Of a DNA stretch of 64,000 bases, positions 7,815 through 16,446 are shown piece by piece. The first letter of the stretch is position 1. Each line of letters opens with the position of its first letter. The stretch is from Streptomyces sp. NBC_00878 (lineage in GTDB: Bacteria > Actinomycetota > Actinomycetes > Streptomycetales > Streptomycetaceae), in the NCBI RefSeq assembly GCF_026341515.1, contig NZ_JAPEOK010000001.1:7006001-7070000 (forward strand), in the 5' to 3' direction. The position numbers were made by a program, and so were the translations under genes. The notes beneath the pieces are model-generated. The model had not been told where the DNA came from and made no database searches. It saw only the letters and a list, made by a program, of their open reading frames with translations.

Positions 7815-8989
7815 CGAACGGGCAGATCCAACTACCGGATGCAGACGGCGTGTTGCGCGCCTACACCCCACGCAGCGAACCCCTGCCCCTCACCACAGGC
7901 GCCCCCTTCACCGCCCGCACGGTCTACTCGGCGGCCCACGTCGTCGCCAACCCGTACGCGGACACCACCCCGGACTCGCCCGCCGCCGTCGACTGGGACG
8001 CCACCCTCGCCTTCCGCCGCCACCTGTGGTCCCACGGGCTCGGCGTCGCGGAGGCGATGGACACCGCCCAGCGGGGGATGGGGCTCGACTGGGCGGGCGC
8101 GGCCGAACTGATCCGCCGTTCGTCGGCCGAGGCCAAGGCGGTCGGCGGCCTGATCGCCTGCGGCGTCGGCACCGACCAGCTGCCGGTCACCGAGGTCGGC
8201 TACCCCTACAGCCTGGACGAGGTGCGGGCCGCGTACGAGGAGCAACTGGCCCTCGTCGAGGAGTCCGACTCGCGGGCCATCCTCATGGCCTCACGGGCGC
8301 TGGCCGCCATCGCCAAGGGCCCCGAGGACTACCTGGAGGTCTACGGCCACCTGCTGCGCCAGGCCGCCGAACCCGTGATCCTGCACTGGCTCGGCCCCAT
8401 GTTCGACCCGGCGCTCGAAGGCTACTGGGGCAGCACCGACCTCGACGCCGCCACCAGCACCTTCCTTGAGGTCATCGCCGCCCACCCCGACAAGGTCGAC
8501 GGCATCAAGGTCTCCCTCCTCGACGCCCAGCGCGAGATCGACCTGCGCCGCAAGCTCCCCGACGGCGTGCGCTGCTACACAGGCGACGACTTCAACTACC
8601 CCGAGCTGATCGCGGGCGACGACCAGGGCTTCAGCCACGCCCTGCTCGGCATCTTCGACCCGCTGGGGCCCCTGGCCGCCGAGGCCGTACGCGTCCTCGA
8701 CACCGGCAACACGGGCGGCTTCCGTGAACTCCTCGACCCCACAGTCGAGTTGTCCCGCCACCTCTTCCAGACCCCGACCCGCTTCTACAAGACGGGCGTG
8801 GTCTTCCTGGCCTGGCTCGCGGGCCACCAGGAGCACTTCACGATGGTCGGCGGCCTCCAGTCGTCCCGCTCGCTCCCGCACTTCGCCCGCGCGTACGAAC
8901 TCGCCGACGGCCTGGGCCTGTTCCCGGACCCGGCGCTCGCCGAGGCCCGTATGAAGAACCTGCTCTCCCTGTACGGAGTGAACCAGTGA
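7811..8989 (+). CDS. DUF993 dihydrodipicolinate synthase-like protein
   Basis: The 392-residue product matches the DUF993 family, distant relatives of the DapA/N-acetylneuraminate lyase aldolases. Recognisable parts are AALIACGVGTDQLP-like early barrel strands, EPVILHWLGPMFDPALEGYWGS and VDGIKVSLLDAQREIDLR, where the Lys is a candidate Schiff-base residue. Further on come RCYTGDDFNYPELIAGD and HFTMVGGLQSSRSLPHFARAYE. The activity is not experimentally known to me; an aldol cleavage of the product of the dehydrogenase upstream is a reasonable inference. It begins at a GTG overlapping the previous stop and ends overlapping the next start, so the three genes are translationally coupled. Confidence 0.8.
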   Translation: MTNGQIQLPDADGVLRAYTPRSEPLPLTTGAPFTARTVYSAAHVVANPYADTTPDSPAAVDWDATLAFRRHLWSHGLGVAEAMDTAQRGMGLDWAGAAELIRRSSAEAKAVGGLIACGVGTDQLPVTEVGYPYSLDEVRAAYEEQLALVEESDSRAILMASRALAAIAKGPEDYLEVYGHLLRQAAEPVILHWLGPMFDPALEGYWGSTDLDAATSTFLEVIAAHPDKVDGIKVSLLDAQREIDLRRKLPDGVRCYTGDDFNYPELIAGDDQGFSHALLGIFDPLGPLAAEAVRVLDTGNTGGFRELLDPTVELSRHLFQTPTRFYKTGVVFLAWLAGHQEHFTMVGGLQSSRSLPHFARAYELADGLGLFPDPALAEARMKNLLSLYGVNQ

Positions 8990-9834
8990 GCACGAGCAGC
9001 CCCCTCGGAGACCTCTCCCGCTTCAGCATCAACCAGATGACGGTCAAGCAGCTGTCGATGCCCGAACTGGTAGACGCCTGCCTGGAGTTGGGCGTCCCGG
9101 GCGTCGGCCTGTGGCGTGCGCCGGTCGAGACGTACGGCCTGGCGGAGACGGCCAAGCTGGTCCGCGACGCGGGCCTGGCCGTCACCACCCTCTGCCGTGG
9201 CGGCTTCTTCACGGCCATCGACCCGGCCGAGCGCGCCGAGGCCCTGTCCGACAACCGCCGCGCGATCGACGAGGCGGCCACGCTCGGCACCGACACACTC
9301 GTCCTGGTCTCGGGCGGCCTCCCGGCGGGCTCGAAGGACCTCCACGGCGCGCGGGAGCGCATCGCGGACGCGCTGGCGGAGCTGGGCCCGTACGCGGCTG
9401 CCAACGGCGTTCGGCTGGCCATCGAACCGCTCCACCCGATGTACGCGGCCGACCGCTGCGTGGTCTCCACCCTCACCCAGGCCCTGGACCTCGCCGAACG
9501 CTTCCCGGCGAACCAGGTCGGCGTCGCGGTGGACACGTACCACATCTGGTGGGACGACCAGGCCCCCGCAGAGATCGCCCGCGCGGGCGCCGGCGGCCGC
9601 ATCCACACCTTCCAACTCGCCGACTGGACCACCCCGTTGCCCGAGGGCGTCCTGAACGGCCGCGGCCAGATCGGCGACGGCTCGATCGACATGCGGGAGT
9701 GGAAGGCGTACGTGGAGACGGCGGGCTACACCGGCCCGATCGAGGTCGAGCTGTTCAACGACGCGCTGTGGGCGAGGGACGGCCGCGAGGTCCTCGCCGA
9801 GACGGCGGCACGGTTCGTGGAGCACGTGGCCTGA
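8986..9834 (+). CDS. Sugar phosphate isomerase/epimerase, third gene of the operon
   Basis: A 282-residue TIM-barrel protein of the xylose-isomerase-like superfamily. Visible parts are FSINQMTVKQLSMPELVDACLELGVPGVGLWR for the first two strands (two separate stretches), LAIEPLHPMYAADRC with a metal-ligand Glu, GVAVDTYHIWWD and GPIEVELFNDALWARDG. It starts at a GTG that overlaps the DUF993 stop. Together the operon offers a dehydrogenase, an aldolase-like enzyme and an isomerase, a compact route for an unidentified sugar or cyclitol. A perfect 15-base-pair terminator follows at 9981-10014. Confidence 0.85.
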   Translation: MSTSSPLGDLSRFSINQMTVKQLSMPELVDACLELGVPGVGLWRAPVETYGLAETAKLVRDAGLAVTTLCRGGFFTAIDPAERAEALSDNRRAIDEAATLGTDTLVLVSGGLPAGSKDLHGARERIADALAELGPYAAANGVRLAIEPLHPMYAADRCVVSTLTQALDLAERFPANQVGVAVDTYHIWWDDQAPAEIARAGAGGRIHTFQLADWTTPLPEGVLNGRGQIGDGSIDMREWKAYVETAGYTGPIEVELFNDALWARDGREVLAETAARFVEHVA

Positions 9835-9980
9835 GGAACGGACCCGGCCCCGAGGAACCTGAAAAAATCTCAGGAGACCGTGCAACCCTCCCCGTACTCC
9901 GTGGGTCGTACTTGGCATCAGGACTTCTGGAGGGGGATCCGGGGGGATCGCGGGGGTTCTGGTTTTTGGGGAGGGGAAAC

Positions 9981-10014
9981 CGAGGGGGCCCGGTCGACGG
10001 ACCGGGCCCCCTCG
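9981..10014. terminator. Bidirectional terminator between the DUF993 operon and rbsD
   Basis: A perfect 15-base-pair stem (9981-9995 and 10000-10014) with a 4-base loop lies between the convergent ends of the rightward sugar operon and the leftward ribose operon. It can serve both. Confidence 0.88.
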
Positions 10015-10038
10015 AAGCTTTCCAGTTTCGGGAACGCC

Positions 10039-10431
10039 TCAGAAGAAGACTCCGCAGCGCAGCAGGACGTTCGCGTACGGGCGTGCCTCGCCGGTTCGGA
10101 CGATCAGGCGGGCGTCCGCCGAGAGGGTCTTCAGGTCCTCGTGGGAGACGTGGGACAGCGCGTCCGGGAAGCGGTCGGTCAGCAGTGCGGACGCCTTCGG
10201 GTTCGCCTCGCGCACCTCCTCCGCCGCCGTGGCACCCTCCACCACCAGCTCCTCCAGCAGGCCCGACAGGACCTCCTCGAAGGACGGCACCCCGGCACGG
10301 AAGGCCAGGTCGACGACCTTCGGCCCGGCCGGGATGGGCATGCCCACGTCGCAGATCAGTACGCCGTCGCCGTGGCCCAGCTCGGCTATGGCGCCCGCGA
10401 GATGACGGTTCAGGATTCCGGCCTTCTTCAC
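10039..10431 (-). CDS. rbsD: D-ribose pyranase
   Basis: The 130-residue protein is a full-length RbsD. It begins MKKAGILNRHLAGAIAELGHGD with the catalytic His, has the ICDVGMPIPAG motif, and ends with RTGEARPYANVLLRCGVFF. RbsD converts beta-ribopyranose to ribofuranose so that ribokinase can act. It starts at a GTG overlapping the rbsK stop by four bases and is the last gene of the leftward ribose operon. Confidence 0.96.
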   Translation of the reverse strand: MKKAGILNRHLAGAIAELGHGDGVLICDVGMPIPAGPKVVDLAFRAGVPSFEEVLSGLLEELVVEGATAAEEVREANPKASALLTDRFPDALSHVSHEDLKTLSADARLIVRTGEARPYANVLLRCGVFF

Positions 10432-11327
10432 AGGGCGGCAACTTCCTCGGCCGTCGGGAAGGACGCCTGGGCGCCCTCCCGGGTGACCGCCGCGGCGCCC
10501 ACGCGGGCCGCGTACGCCGCCGCGTCCGCGAGGGACTCCCCGGTGCCCAGCCGCCAGGCCAGCGCCGCGGTGAAGGAGTCACCCGCACCGGTCGTGTCCA
10601 CGGCGGCCACCTTCACGGACGGGACGCGGGCCGTGCCCGAGGCATCGGCGACCAGCGCGCCCTCCTCGCCCAGCGTGACGACCACCGAGCGCGGTCCGAG
10701 GGCGAGGAGCGCCTCGGCCCACCGCTCGGGCGTTCCGCCCGGGTCCGCGCCGAGTACGACGCGCGCCTCGTGCTCGTTCACGATCAGCGGGTCGCAGGCC
10801 GCGAGCACGGCCGGCGGCAACTCCCGGGGCGGGGACGGGTTCAGTACGAAACGGGTGCCGGACGGCAGGCTCCGTACGACCTCCTCGACCGTCTCCAGGG
10901 GGATCTCCAGCTGGGCCGAGACCACCCGGGAGGCCTCGAACAGGGCCGCCGCGTCCCGGACGTCGTCCGGGGTCAGGCGGCCGTTCGCGCCGGGCGACAC
11001 GACGATGCTGTTGTCGCCGGAGGGGTCCACCGTGATCAGCGCGACCCCGGTGGGCGCCCCGCCGATGAGGACGCCGGCCGTGTCGACCCCGGCGTCCCGC
11101 TGCGAGTCGAGCAGCAGCCGGCCGTGCGCGTCGTCGCCGACCCGGGCCAGCAACCCCGTACGCGCCCCGAGCCGGGCGGCGGCGACCGCCTGGTTGGCGC
11201 CCTTGCCGCCCGGGTGGATGGCCAGGTCGGAGCCGAGCACGGTCTCCCCGGCGCCCGGCCGTCGCTCGACACCGATGACCAGGTCGGCGTTGGCCGATCC
11301 CACGACCAGCAGGTCGTAGTCGTACAT
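10428..11327 (-). CDS. rbsK: Ribokinase
   Basis: The 299-residue PfkB-family kinase carries both signatures: GGKGANQAVAAARLGA near the N terminus, and DTTGAGDSFTAALAW with the catalytic Asp near the C terminus. IVNEHEAR lies in between. It phosphorylates D-ribose to ribose 5-phosphate in the cytoplasm. A good AGGGAGA ribosome site precedes the ATG. It sits between the ribose transporter gene (73-base gap) and rbsD (overlap), the order expected of an rbs operon. Confidence 0.95.
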   Translation of the reverse strand: MYDYDLLVVGSANADLVIGVERRPGAGETVLGSDLAIHPGGKGANQAVAAARLGARTGLLARVGDDAHGRLLLDSQRDAGVDTAGVLIGGAPTGVALITVDPSGDNSIVVSPGANGRLTPDDVRDAAALFEASRVVSAQLEIPLETVEEVVRSLPSGTRFVLNPSPPRELPPAVLAACDPLIVNEHEARVVLGADPGGTPERWAEALLALGPRSVVVTLGEEGALVADASGTARVPSVKVAAVDTTGAGDSFTAALAWRLGTGESLADAAAYAARVGAAAVTREGAQASFPTAEEVAAL

Positions 11328-11400
11328 GAAATGTCTCCCTGTGGGGGGTGGGTCGAGGGTGCGCGGCCGCCCCCGGCCGTCCGCGCACCCCGTCGAAGGG

Positions 11401-13356
11401 TCAGCCGCTGAACTCGGCCACGTTCTTCGCCGTGACCACCTTCACCGGAACCTTCACCGTCGTCTCGACCTTCTTGTCGTCGGCCGCCCGCAGCGCGTTC
11501 AGCACAGCGATCCTGCCCAGTTCCTTCGGCTGCTGCGCCACGGAGGCGTACATCGTGCCCTCCTTGACGGCCTTCAGACCGTCCGGCGTGCCGTCGAAAC
11601 CGATGACCTGGACGGACTTTCCGGCCTTGGAGCCGAGCGCCTTGACCGCGCCGAGCGCCATCTCGTCGTTCTCGGCGAAGACGCCCTGGACGTCCGGGTG
11701 GGCCTGGAGAAGGTTCGTCATCACGTCGAGGCCCTTGGTGCGGTCGAAGTCGGCCGGCTGCTTGGCGACCACGTCGATGCCCGGGTAGGCCTTCAGGCCC
11801 TCCGCGAAGCCCGCGCCGCGCTCACGGCTCGCGGACGTACCGGCCAGACCCTGCAGAATCACGATCTTGCCCTTGCCGCCCAGCTTCTCGGCCAGCGCCT
11901 TGGCACCCAGCTTGCCGCCCTCGATGTTGTCGGAGGCCACGAGCGCGGCCGTCTCCGCCTTGTTGACGCCACGGTCGACGCCGACGACGGGGATGCCGGC
12001 CTTGTTCGCGGAGCGCACGGACGGGCCCGCCGCGTCCGAGTCCACCGGGTTGACGATGATCGAGTCGACGCCCTCGCTGGTGAAGTTCTGCAGCTGGTTG
12101 GCCTGCTGCGAGGCGTCGTTCTGCGCGTCCGTGACGGTCAGGTCGGCGCCGAGCTTCCTCGCCTCAGCCTGCGCACCCTCCTTGATCTGTACGAAGAAGG
12201 GGTTGTTCAGGGTGGACAGGGACAGACCGACCTTCGGGTTCGCCGAGGACGAGCCGTTGTTGAAGACGGACAGCCCGCCCACGATCGCCGACACCAGGAT
12301 CACGGCGAGCCCGTACTTGATGGCCTGTGGCCCCTTGAGGCCCGACGAGCCCCCGGCACCGGCGGTCACCGGAGTCGCCCCGGCCTTGCGCCGCACGGTG
12401 TCGAGGAGCACCGCCAGCGCGATGACCACACCGATGACGACCTGCTGCCAGAACGCCGACACGGAAAGGAGGTTGAGGCCGTTGCGCAGCACCGCCAGGA
12501 TCAGCGCGCCGATCAGCGTCCCGGACGCCTTGCCCGTACCGCCCGCGAGGGAGGCGCCGCCGATGACGACCGCGGCGATCGCGTCCAGCTCGTAGCCCTG
12601 CGCGGCCTGCGGCTGCGCGGAGGAGAGGCGCGAGGCGAGCACGATACCCGCGGCGGCCGCGAAGAGACCCGACAGCGCGTAGATGACGAGCTTCTGCTTC
12701 TTCACCCGCAGACCGGAGAGACGGGCAGCCTCCTCGTTGCCGCCGATCGCGTACATGGAGCGCCCGATGTACGTACGCCCCAGGATCAGGGCCGTGACGA
12801 GGCCCATGACGATCATCACGAGGACCGGCACCGGCAGCCAGCCGCCCAGCGTGTCACCGAGGTGCGAGACCGACTCCGGGAAGGCGATCGGGCTGCCCTG
12901 CGAGATCACCAGCGACAGACCGCGGCCCACCGACAGCATGGCGAGGGTCGCGATGAACGGCGGCAGCTTCCCGTACGAGATCAGGACGCCGTTGACCAGG
13001 CCGCAGGCTATGCCGGTGGCGATCGCGAGGATCACCGCGATCCAGACCGGTACACCCTCCGAAGTCGCCGTCCAGGCAAGGACGGTGGCGGACAGGGCCG
13101 CGACGGAACCGACCGACAGGTCGATGCCCGCCGAGACGATCACGAAGGTCACACCGAAGGCGAGGATGGCGGTCACGGCCGCCTGGACGCCGATGTTCAG
13201 CAGGTTGTCCGTCGTCAGGAAGTCGCCGGACAGGGCCGACATCGCGATGACGAGGATGACGAGCGCGGTGAGCGCGCCGTTGTCGAGCAGGAGCCGGCGC
13301 AGGCCGCCCGAGGCGCCACTCGCGCCCGATGTGCTCTTGAGCGTGTCAGTGGCCAC
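11401..13356 (-). CDS. rbsC: Ribose ABC permease fused to its substrate-binding protein
   Basis: The 651-residue product joins two normally separate proteins. Residues about 25-325 are an RbsC-type permease with many membrane segments and the motif LAGGTGKASGTLIGALIL. After a short linker, one extra membrane segment (YGLAVILVSAIVGGLSVF) leads to an RbsB-like periplasmic-binding fold (KVGLSLSTLNNPFFVQIKEG, VDSIIVNPVDSDA, VFAENDEMALGAVKALG, VQVIGFDGTPDG). Tethering replaces the lipoprotein anchor of a free RbsB, and no separate binding protein is encoded in the operon. The start overlaps the ATPase stop by 11 bases. Such fusions are known in Streptomyces. Confidence 0.92.
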   Translation of the reverse strand: MATDTLKSTSGASGASGGLRRLLLDNGALTALVILVIAMSALSGDFLTTDNLLNIGVQAAVTAILAFGVTFVIVSAGIDLSVGSVAALSATVLAWTATSEGVPVWIAVILAIATGIACGLVNGVLISYGKLPPFIATLAMLSVGRGLSLVISQGSPIAFPESVSHLGDTLGGWLPVPVLVMIVMGLVTALILGRTYIGRSMYAIGGNEEAARLSGLRVKKQKLVIYALSGLFAAAAGIVLASRLSSAQPQAAQGYELDAIAAVVIGGASLAGGTGKASGTLIGALILAVLRNGLNLLSVSAFWQQVVIGVVIALAVLLDTVRRKAGATPVTAGAGGSSGLKGPQAIKYGLAVILVSAIVGGLSVFNNGSSSANPKVGLSLSTLNNPFFVQIKEGAQAEARKLGADLTVTDAQNDASQQANQLQNFTSEGVDSIIVNPVDSDAAGPSVRSANKAGIPVVGVDRGVNKAETAALVASDNIEGGKLGAKALAEKLGGKGKIVILQGLAGTSASRERGAGFAEGLKAYPGIDVVAKQPADFDRTKGLDVMTNLLQAHPDVQGVFAENDEMALGAVKALGSKAGKSVQVIGFDGTPDGLKAVKEGTMYASVAQQPKELGRIAVLNALRAADDKKVETTVKVPVKVVTAKNVAEFSG

Positions 13357-14896
13357 GGGAGCCCTCCACAGCGGTAACGGAGTCGGTAGTAGTAGTGGCT
13401 GGTGCGATGGGTGTGCTGACGGCGAGTGCCATCACGGAGTCCTGGGTCGCCTCGTCGGCGGAGAGTTCGCCGGCGATCCGGCCCTGGGCCATCACCAGCA
13501 CCCGGTCGCTCATGCCGAGCACCTCGGGCAGATCACTGGAGATCATCAGGACGGCATGACCGGCGGCGGTGAGTTCGTTGATCAGCTGGTAGATCTCGAC
13601 CTTGGCGCCGACGTCGATACCGCGCGTCGGCTCGTCGAGGATCAGCACCTTGGTATCGGCGAGCAGCCACTTGCCGATGACGACCTTCTGCTGGTTGCCG
13701 CCGGAGAGCGTACGGACGTGCTGGCCGAGCCCGGCCATCCGTACGCCGAGCTGCTCGGCGATCTTCGCGGCACCCGCCCGCTGCCCCTTGAGGTCGACGA
13801 GCCCGCCGCGGGTCGCTGCCCGCAGGGTGACGAGCCCGAGGTTCTCCTCGACGGAGGCGTCGAGCAGGAGGCCCTGGCCCTTGCGGTCCTCGGGGACGAG
13901 CCCGATCCCGGCGGTCATGGCCGCGTTGACGTCGTGGCGGGGCAGCCGGGTACCGGCCATGGCCACGGACCCCTTGTCATACGGATCGGCGCCGAAGACG
14001 GCCCGTACGACCTCGGTACGTCCCGCTCCGACGAGCCCCGCGATGCCGACGACCTCACCGGCCCGCACGTCGAAGCTCACGTCATGGAACACCCCGTCCC
14101 GGGTGAGCCCCTCCACGGTGAGCAACGCGGTCCCGGCGTCGGCCCGTTCGCGCGGGTACTGGAGCTCGATGGAGCGGCCCACCATGAGGCGTACGAGCTC
14201 GTCCTCGGGTGTGGACGCGGGCACCTGGCCGATGCTCCGGCCGTCCCGGAGGACCGTGACGCGGTCTCCCAGGGCGGCGATCTCCTCCAGGTGATGCGTG
14301 ATGAAGACGACGCCGACGCCGTCCTCGCGCAGCTGCCGCACGATCCGGAAGAGTTTTTCGACCTCTCCGGAGGTGAGCACCGCGGTCGGCTCGTCCATGA
14401 TCAGGACGCGTGCGTCCAGGCTCAGCGCCTTGGCGATCTCGACCATCTGGAGACGCGCGATACCGAGTTCACGCACCCGCGCGCGCGGGGACACGTCTAC
14501 GCCCACCCGCTCCAGGAGTACGGCGGCGTCGGCCTCCATCGTCTTCCGGTCGATCATCCCGAAACGGCGAGGCTGCCGTCCCAGGAAGATGTTCTCGGCG
14601 ACCGTCAGATCGGGAACCAGGTTGAACTCCTGGTAGATGGTCGCGATCCCGAGGCGCTCGGCGTCCTGCGCGTCGTGAATACGGACCTTCTTGCCGTCGA
14701 CCACGATCTTCCCGGCATCGGGCCGGTACGCACCGGACAGCATCTTGATGAGGGTGCTCTTGCCGGCGCCGTTCTCGCCGAGCAGCACGTGCACCTCGCC
14801 GCGGCGCAGATCGAAGTCGACGCTGTCGAGCGCGATCACACCGGGGAAGGTCTTGCGTATGCCTTCGATACGCAGCAACTCGTCGGGACTGCTCAC
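13346..14896 (-). CDS. rbsA: Ribose ABC transporter ATPase (double ABC)
   Basis: The 516-residue protein has two ABC domains, as usual for RbsA/MglA/XylG. The first has Walker A GENGAGKSTLIKML, the signature region and ILIMDEPTAVLTSGE. The second has the degenerate P-loop GLVGAGRTEVVRAVFG, LSGGNQQKVVIGKWL and LILDEPTRGIDVG. It drives ribose uptake with the fused permease/binding protein. It starts at a GTG that overlaps the LacI stop by four bases and ends inside the start of the permease gene, so the operon is tightly coupled. Confidence 0.94.
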   Translation of the reverse strand: MSSPDELLRIEGIRKTFPGVIALDSVDFDLRRGEVHVLLGENGAGKSTLIKMLSGAYRPDAGKIVVDGKKVRIHDAQDAERLGIATIYQEFNLVPDLTVAENIFLGRQPRRFGMIDRKTMEADAAVLLERVGVDVSPRARVRELGIARLQMVEIAKALSLDARVLIMDEPTAVLTSGEVEKLFRIVRQLREDGVGVVFITHHLEEIAALGDRVTVLRDGRSIGQVPASTPEDELVRLMVGRSIELQYPRERADAGTALLTVEGLTRDGVFHDVSFDVRAGEVVGIAGLVGAGRTEVVRAVFGADPYDKGSVAMAGTRLPRHDVNAAMTAGIGLVPEDRKGQGLLLDASVEENLGLVTLRAATRGGLVDLKGQRAGAAKIAEQLGVRMAGLGQHVRTLSGGNQQKVVIGKWLLADTKVLILDEPTRGIDVGAKVEIYQLINELTAAGHAVLMISSDLPEVLGMSDRVLVMAQGRIAGELSADEATQDSVMALAVSTPIAPATTTTDSVTAVEGSRGH

Positions 14897-15978
14897 GTGT
14901 TGCTCCTTTGCGGGGACGGGTGCGGGGACGAGTGCGGGGATGGCTGCGGGGACAGGGGCTCGCCGCGTGATTCGCCGTGGGACTCGCCGCAGGAGCGGCG
15001 GACGACGAGACGGGCGGGGAGGGTGACGGACTGCGGGGGGCGGCCCTCGATGCGGTCGACGAGGGCGCGTACGGCGGCCCGGCCCAGGTCGGCGGTGGGC
15101 TGGGCGATGGCCGTGATGGGCGGATCGGTGTGCACGAACCAGGGGATGTCGTCGAACGCGGCGAGCGCGATGTCGTCGGGAACCCGCATCCCGCGCGCGC
15201 GGATGGCGTCCAGGGCGCCCAGGGCCATCAGGTTGTCGGCCGCGAAGACGACTTCCGGCGGCTCGGGGAGGCTCAGGAACTCCTCGGTGACCCGGCGACC
15301 GCTGGCCGCCTGGAAGTCGCCCTGCCCTATGTAGGCGTCGGGCAGGGGGAGTCCGTACTCCTGGAGGGCGTCCCGGAAGGCATGCACGCGCTCGCTGCCG
15401 GTCGTGGTGGCCGCCGGGCCCGCGATGATGGCGAGCCTGCGGTGGCCGAGGCGGTGCAGGTGGGCGACGAGATCGTGTACGGCTGCGAGGCCGTCGGCGC
15501 GGATCACCGGTACCGGTACGTCCACGTCCATGCCGGGGATCCAGCGGTCCACGAAGACCATCGGGGTCGCGCGCGCGGCGTCCAGCATCAGCGGGGAGCC
15601 GCCGTCCGTGGGCGACACGAGGAGGCCGTCGATGCGGCGGTCGAGGAGCGTGCGGACGTGGTGGTCCTGCAGCTCGGGCCGTTCGTCGGCGTTTCCGATG
15701 ATGACGCTGTAGCCGAGGGCGCGGGCCTCCTCCTCGACGGAGCGGGCCAGTTCGGTGAAGTACGGGTTGAGTACGTCACTGATGACCAGGCCGAGGGTGC
15801 GGGTCTGGTCGGTGCGCAGGGAGCGGGCGACGGCGTTCGGGCGGTAGCCCAGGGTCTCGACGGCGGCCAGTACGTGGGCGCGTGCCGCTGGGCTGACCGA
15901 GGGGTGGTCGTTCAGCACGCGGGAGACCGTGGCGACGGATACGCCTGCCTCGGCGGCGACGTCCTTGATGCTCGCCAT
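14893..15978 (-). CDS. rbsR: LacI-family repressor of the ribose operon
   Basis: The 361-residue protein has the LacI head (ASIKDVAAEAGVSVATVSRVLNDHP) and the effector domain (TRTLGLVISDVLNPYFTELA, HRRLAIIAGP, VVFAADNLMALGALDAIRARG, IALAAFDDIPWF). As first gene of the ribose operon, with twin palindromic sites just upstream, it is almost certainly autoregulatory and ribose-responsive. The last 25 residues are a Pro/Ser/His-rich tail, preceded by a GES(H/R)GES repeat. Tandem TGCGGGGA-type words at about 14905-14960 encode the tail. It looks like a repeat expansion and is probably disordered. Confidence 0.9.
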   Translation of the reverse strand: MASIKDVAAEAGVSVATVSRVLNDHPSVSPAARAHVLAAVETLGYRPNAVARSLRTDQTRTLGLVISDVLNPYFTELARSVEEEARALGYSVIIGNADERPELQDHHVRTLLDRRIDGLLVSPTDGGSPLMLDAARATPMVFVDRWIPGMDVDVPVPVIRADGLAAVHDLVAHLHRLGHRRLAIIAGPAATTTGSERVHAFRDALQEYGLPLPDAYIGQGDFQAASGRRVTEEFLSLPEPPEVVFAADNLMALGALDAIRARGMRVPDDIALAAFDDIPWFVHTDPPITAIAQPTADLGRAAVRALVDRIEGRPPQSVTLPARLVVRRSCGESHGESRGEPLSPQPSPHSSPHPSPQRSNT

Positions 15979-15996
15979 CGTCGCTCCACCTCCTCG

Positions 15997-16044
15997 TGGA
16001 ATCGATTACATGCGTCTACGGGGAGGATTGGAATCGATTACATG
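15997..16044. promoter_or_regulatory. Twin LacI-type operators upstream of rbsR
   Basis: TGGAATCGATTACATG occurs twice, at 15997-16012 and 16029-16044, exactly 32 bases apart, about three helical turns. Each copy has the palindromic core AATCGATT with near-symmetric flanks, as expected for a LacI-family dimer site. They lie immediately upstream of the rbsR start, so a tetramer or two dimers on one DNA face would close the operon. Confidence 0.82.
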
Positions 16045-16136
16045 GAAGTTAACAAGTGCCTGAGACCGGATCGTGATGGTGGGGGGTGGGGTGGGTGGGG
16101 GTGTTGTGGGGGTTGTTTTTGGCTGCGGGTTGGGTG

Positions 16137-16378
16137 TGGCTGGTCGCGCAGTTCCTCGCGCCCCTAAAAGATGCGCCAGCTGTTTGGTGTCGGGTCGGGG
16201 CCGCGACGGGGCATCCGATCGCAGCTGTGTCGTCCTCTGTTTGTTGGGTGCCCATGGGAGGTCGTGCTGCGATCGGAAACCCCGACACGGCCCCTTGCGC
16301 CGGAGGGCGGCTGCCGCCCGGTGGGGCCACTTGTCAAGACACGACCACGGCCGCGCTTTTAGGGGCGCGACCAGCCCC
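16137..16378. repeat. Dispersed structured inverted-repeat element, copy B (reverse orientation)
   Basis: The same element as copy A in the opposite orientation: CTGGTCGCGCAGTTCC outer arm, CGCGCCCCTAAAA, then GGCATCCGATCGCAGC and GCTGCGATCGGAAACCCC in the centre. The central loop differs from the other copies, while the paired stems are kept. It lies between the divergent rbsR and RecD-like genes, so here it cannot simply be a shared terminator. Confidence 0.8.
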
Positions 16379-16446
16379 CGCCGGGCCGCAGATGTCATGT
16401 GCGAATGCAGGCCCTCGTTGTCAGAGGTGGGCGGTAGCGTCGGATC

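Noticed and set aside
11326..13377. 683-codon open frame on the plus strand
   Set aside because: It is antisense to the fused ribose permease gene. Its composition (Arg/Asp/Gly/His) is the typical shadow of a high-GC gene, and it has no domain.
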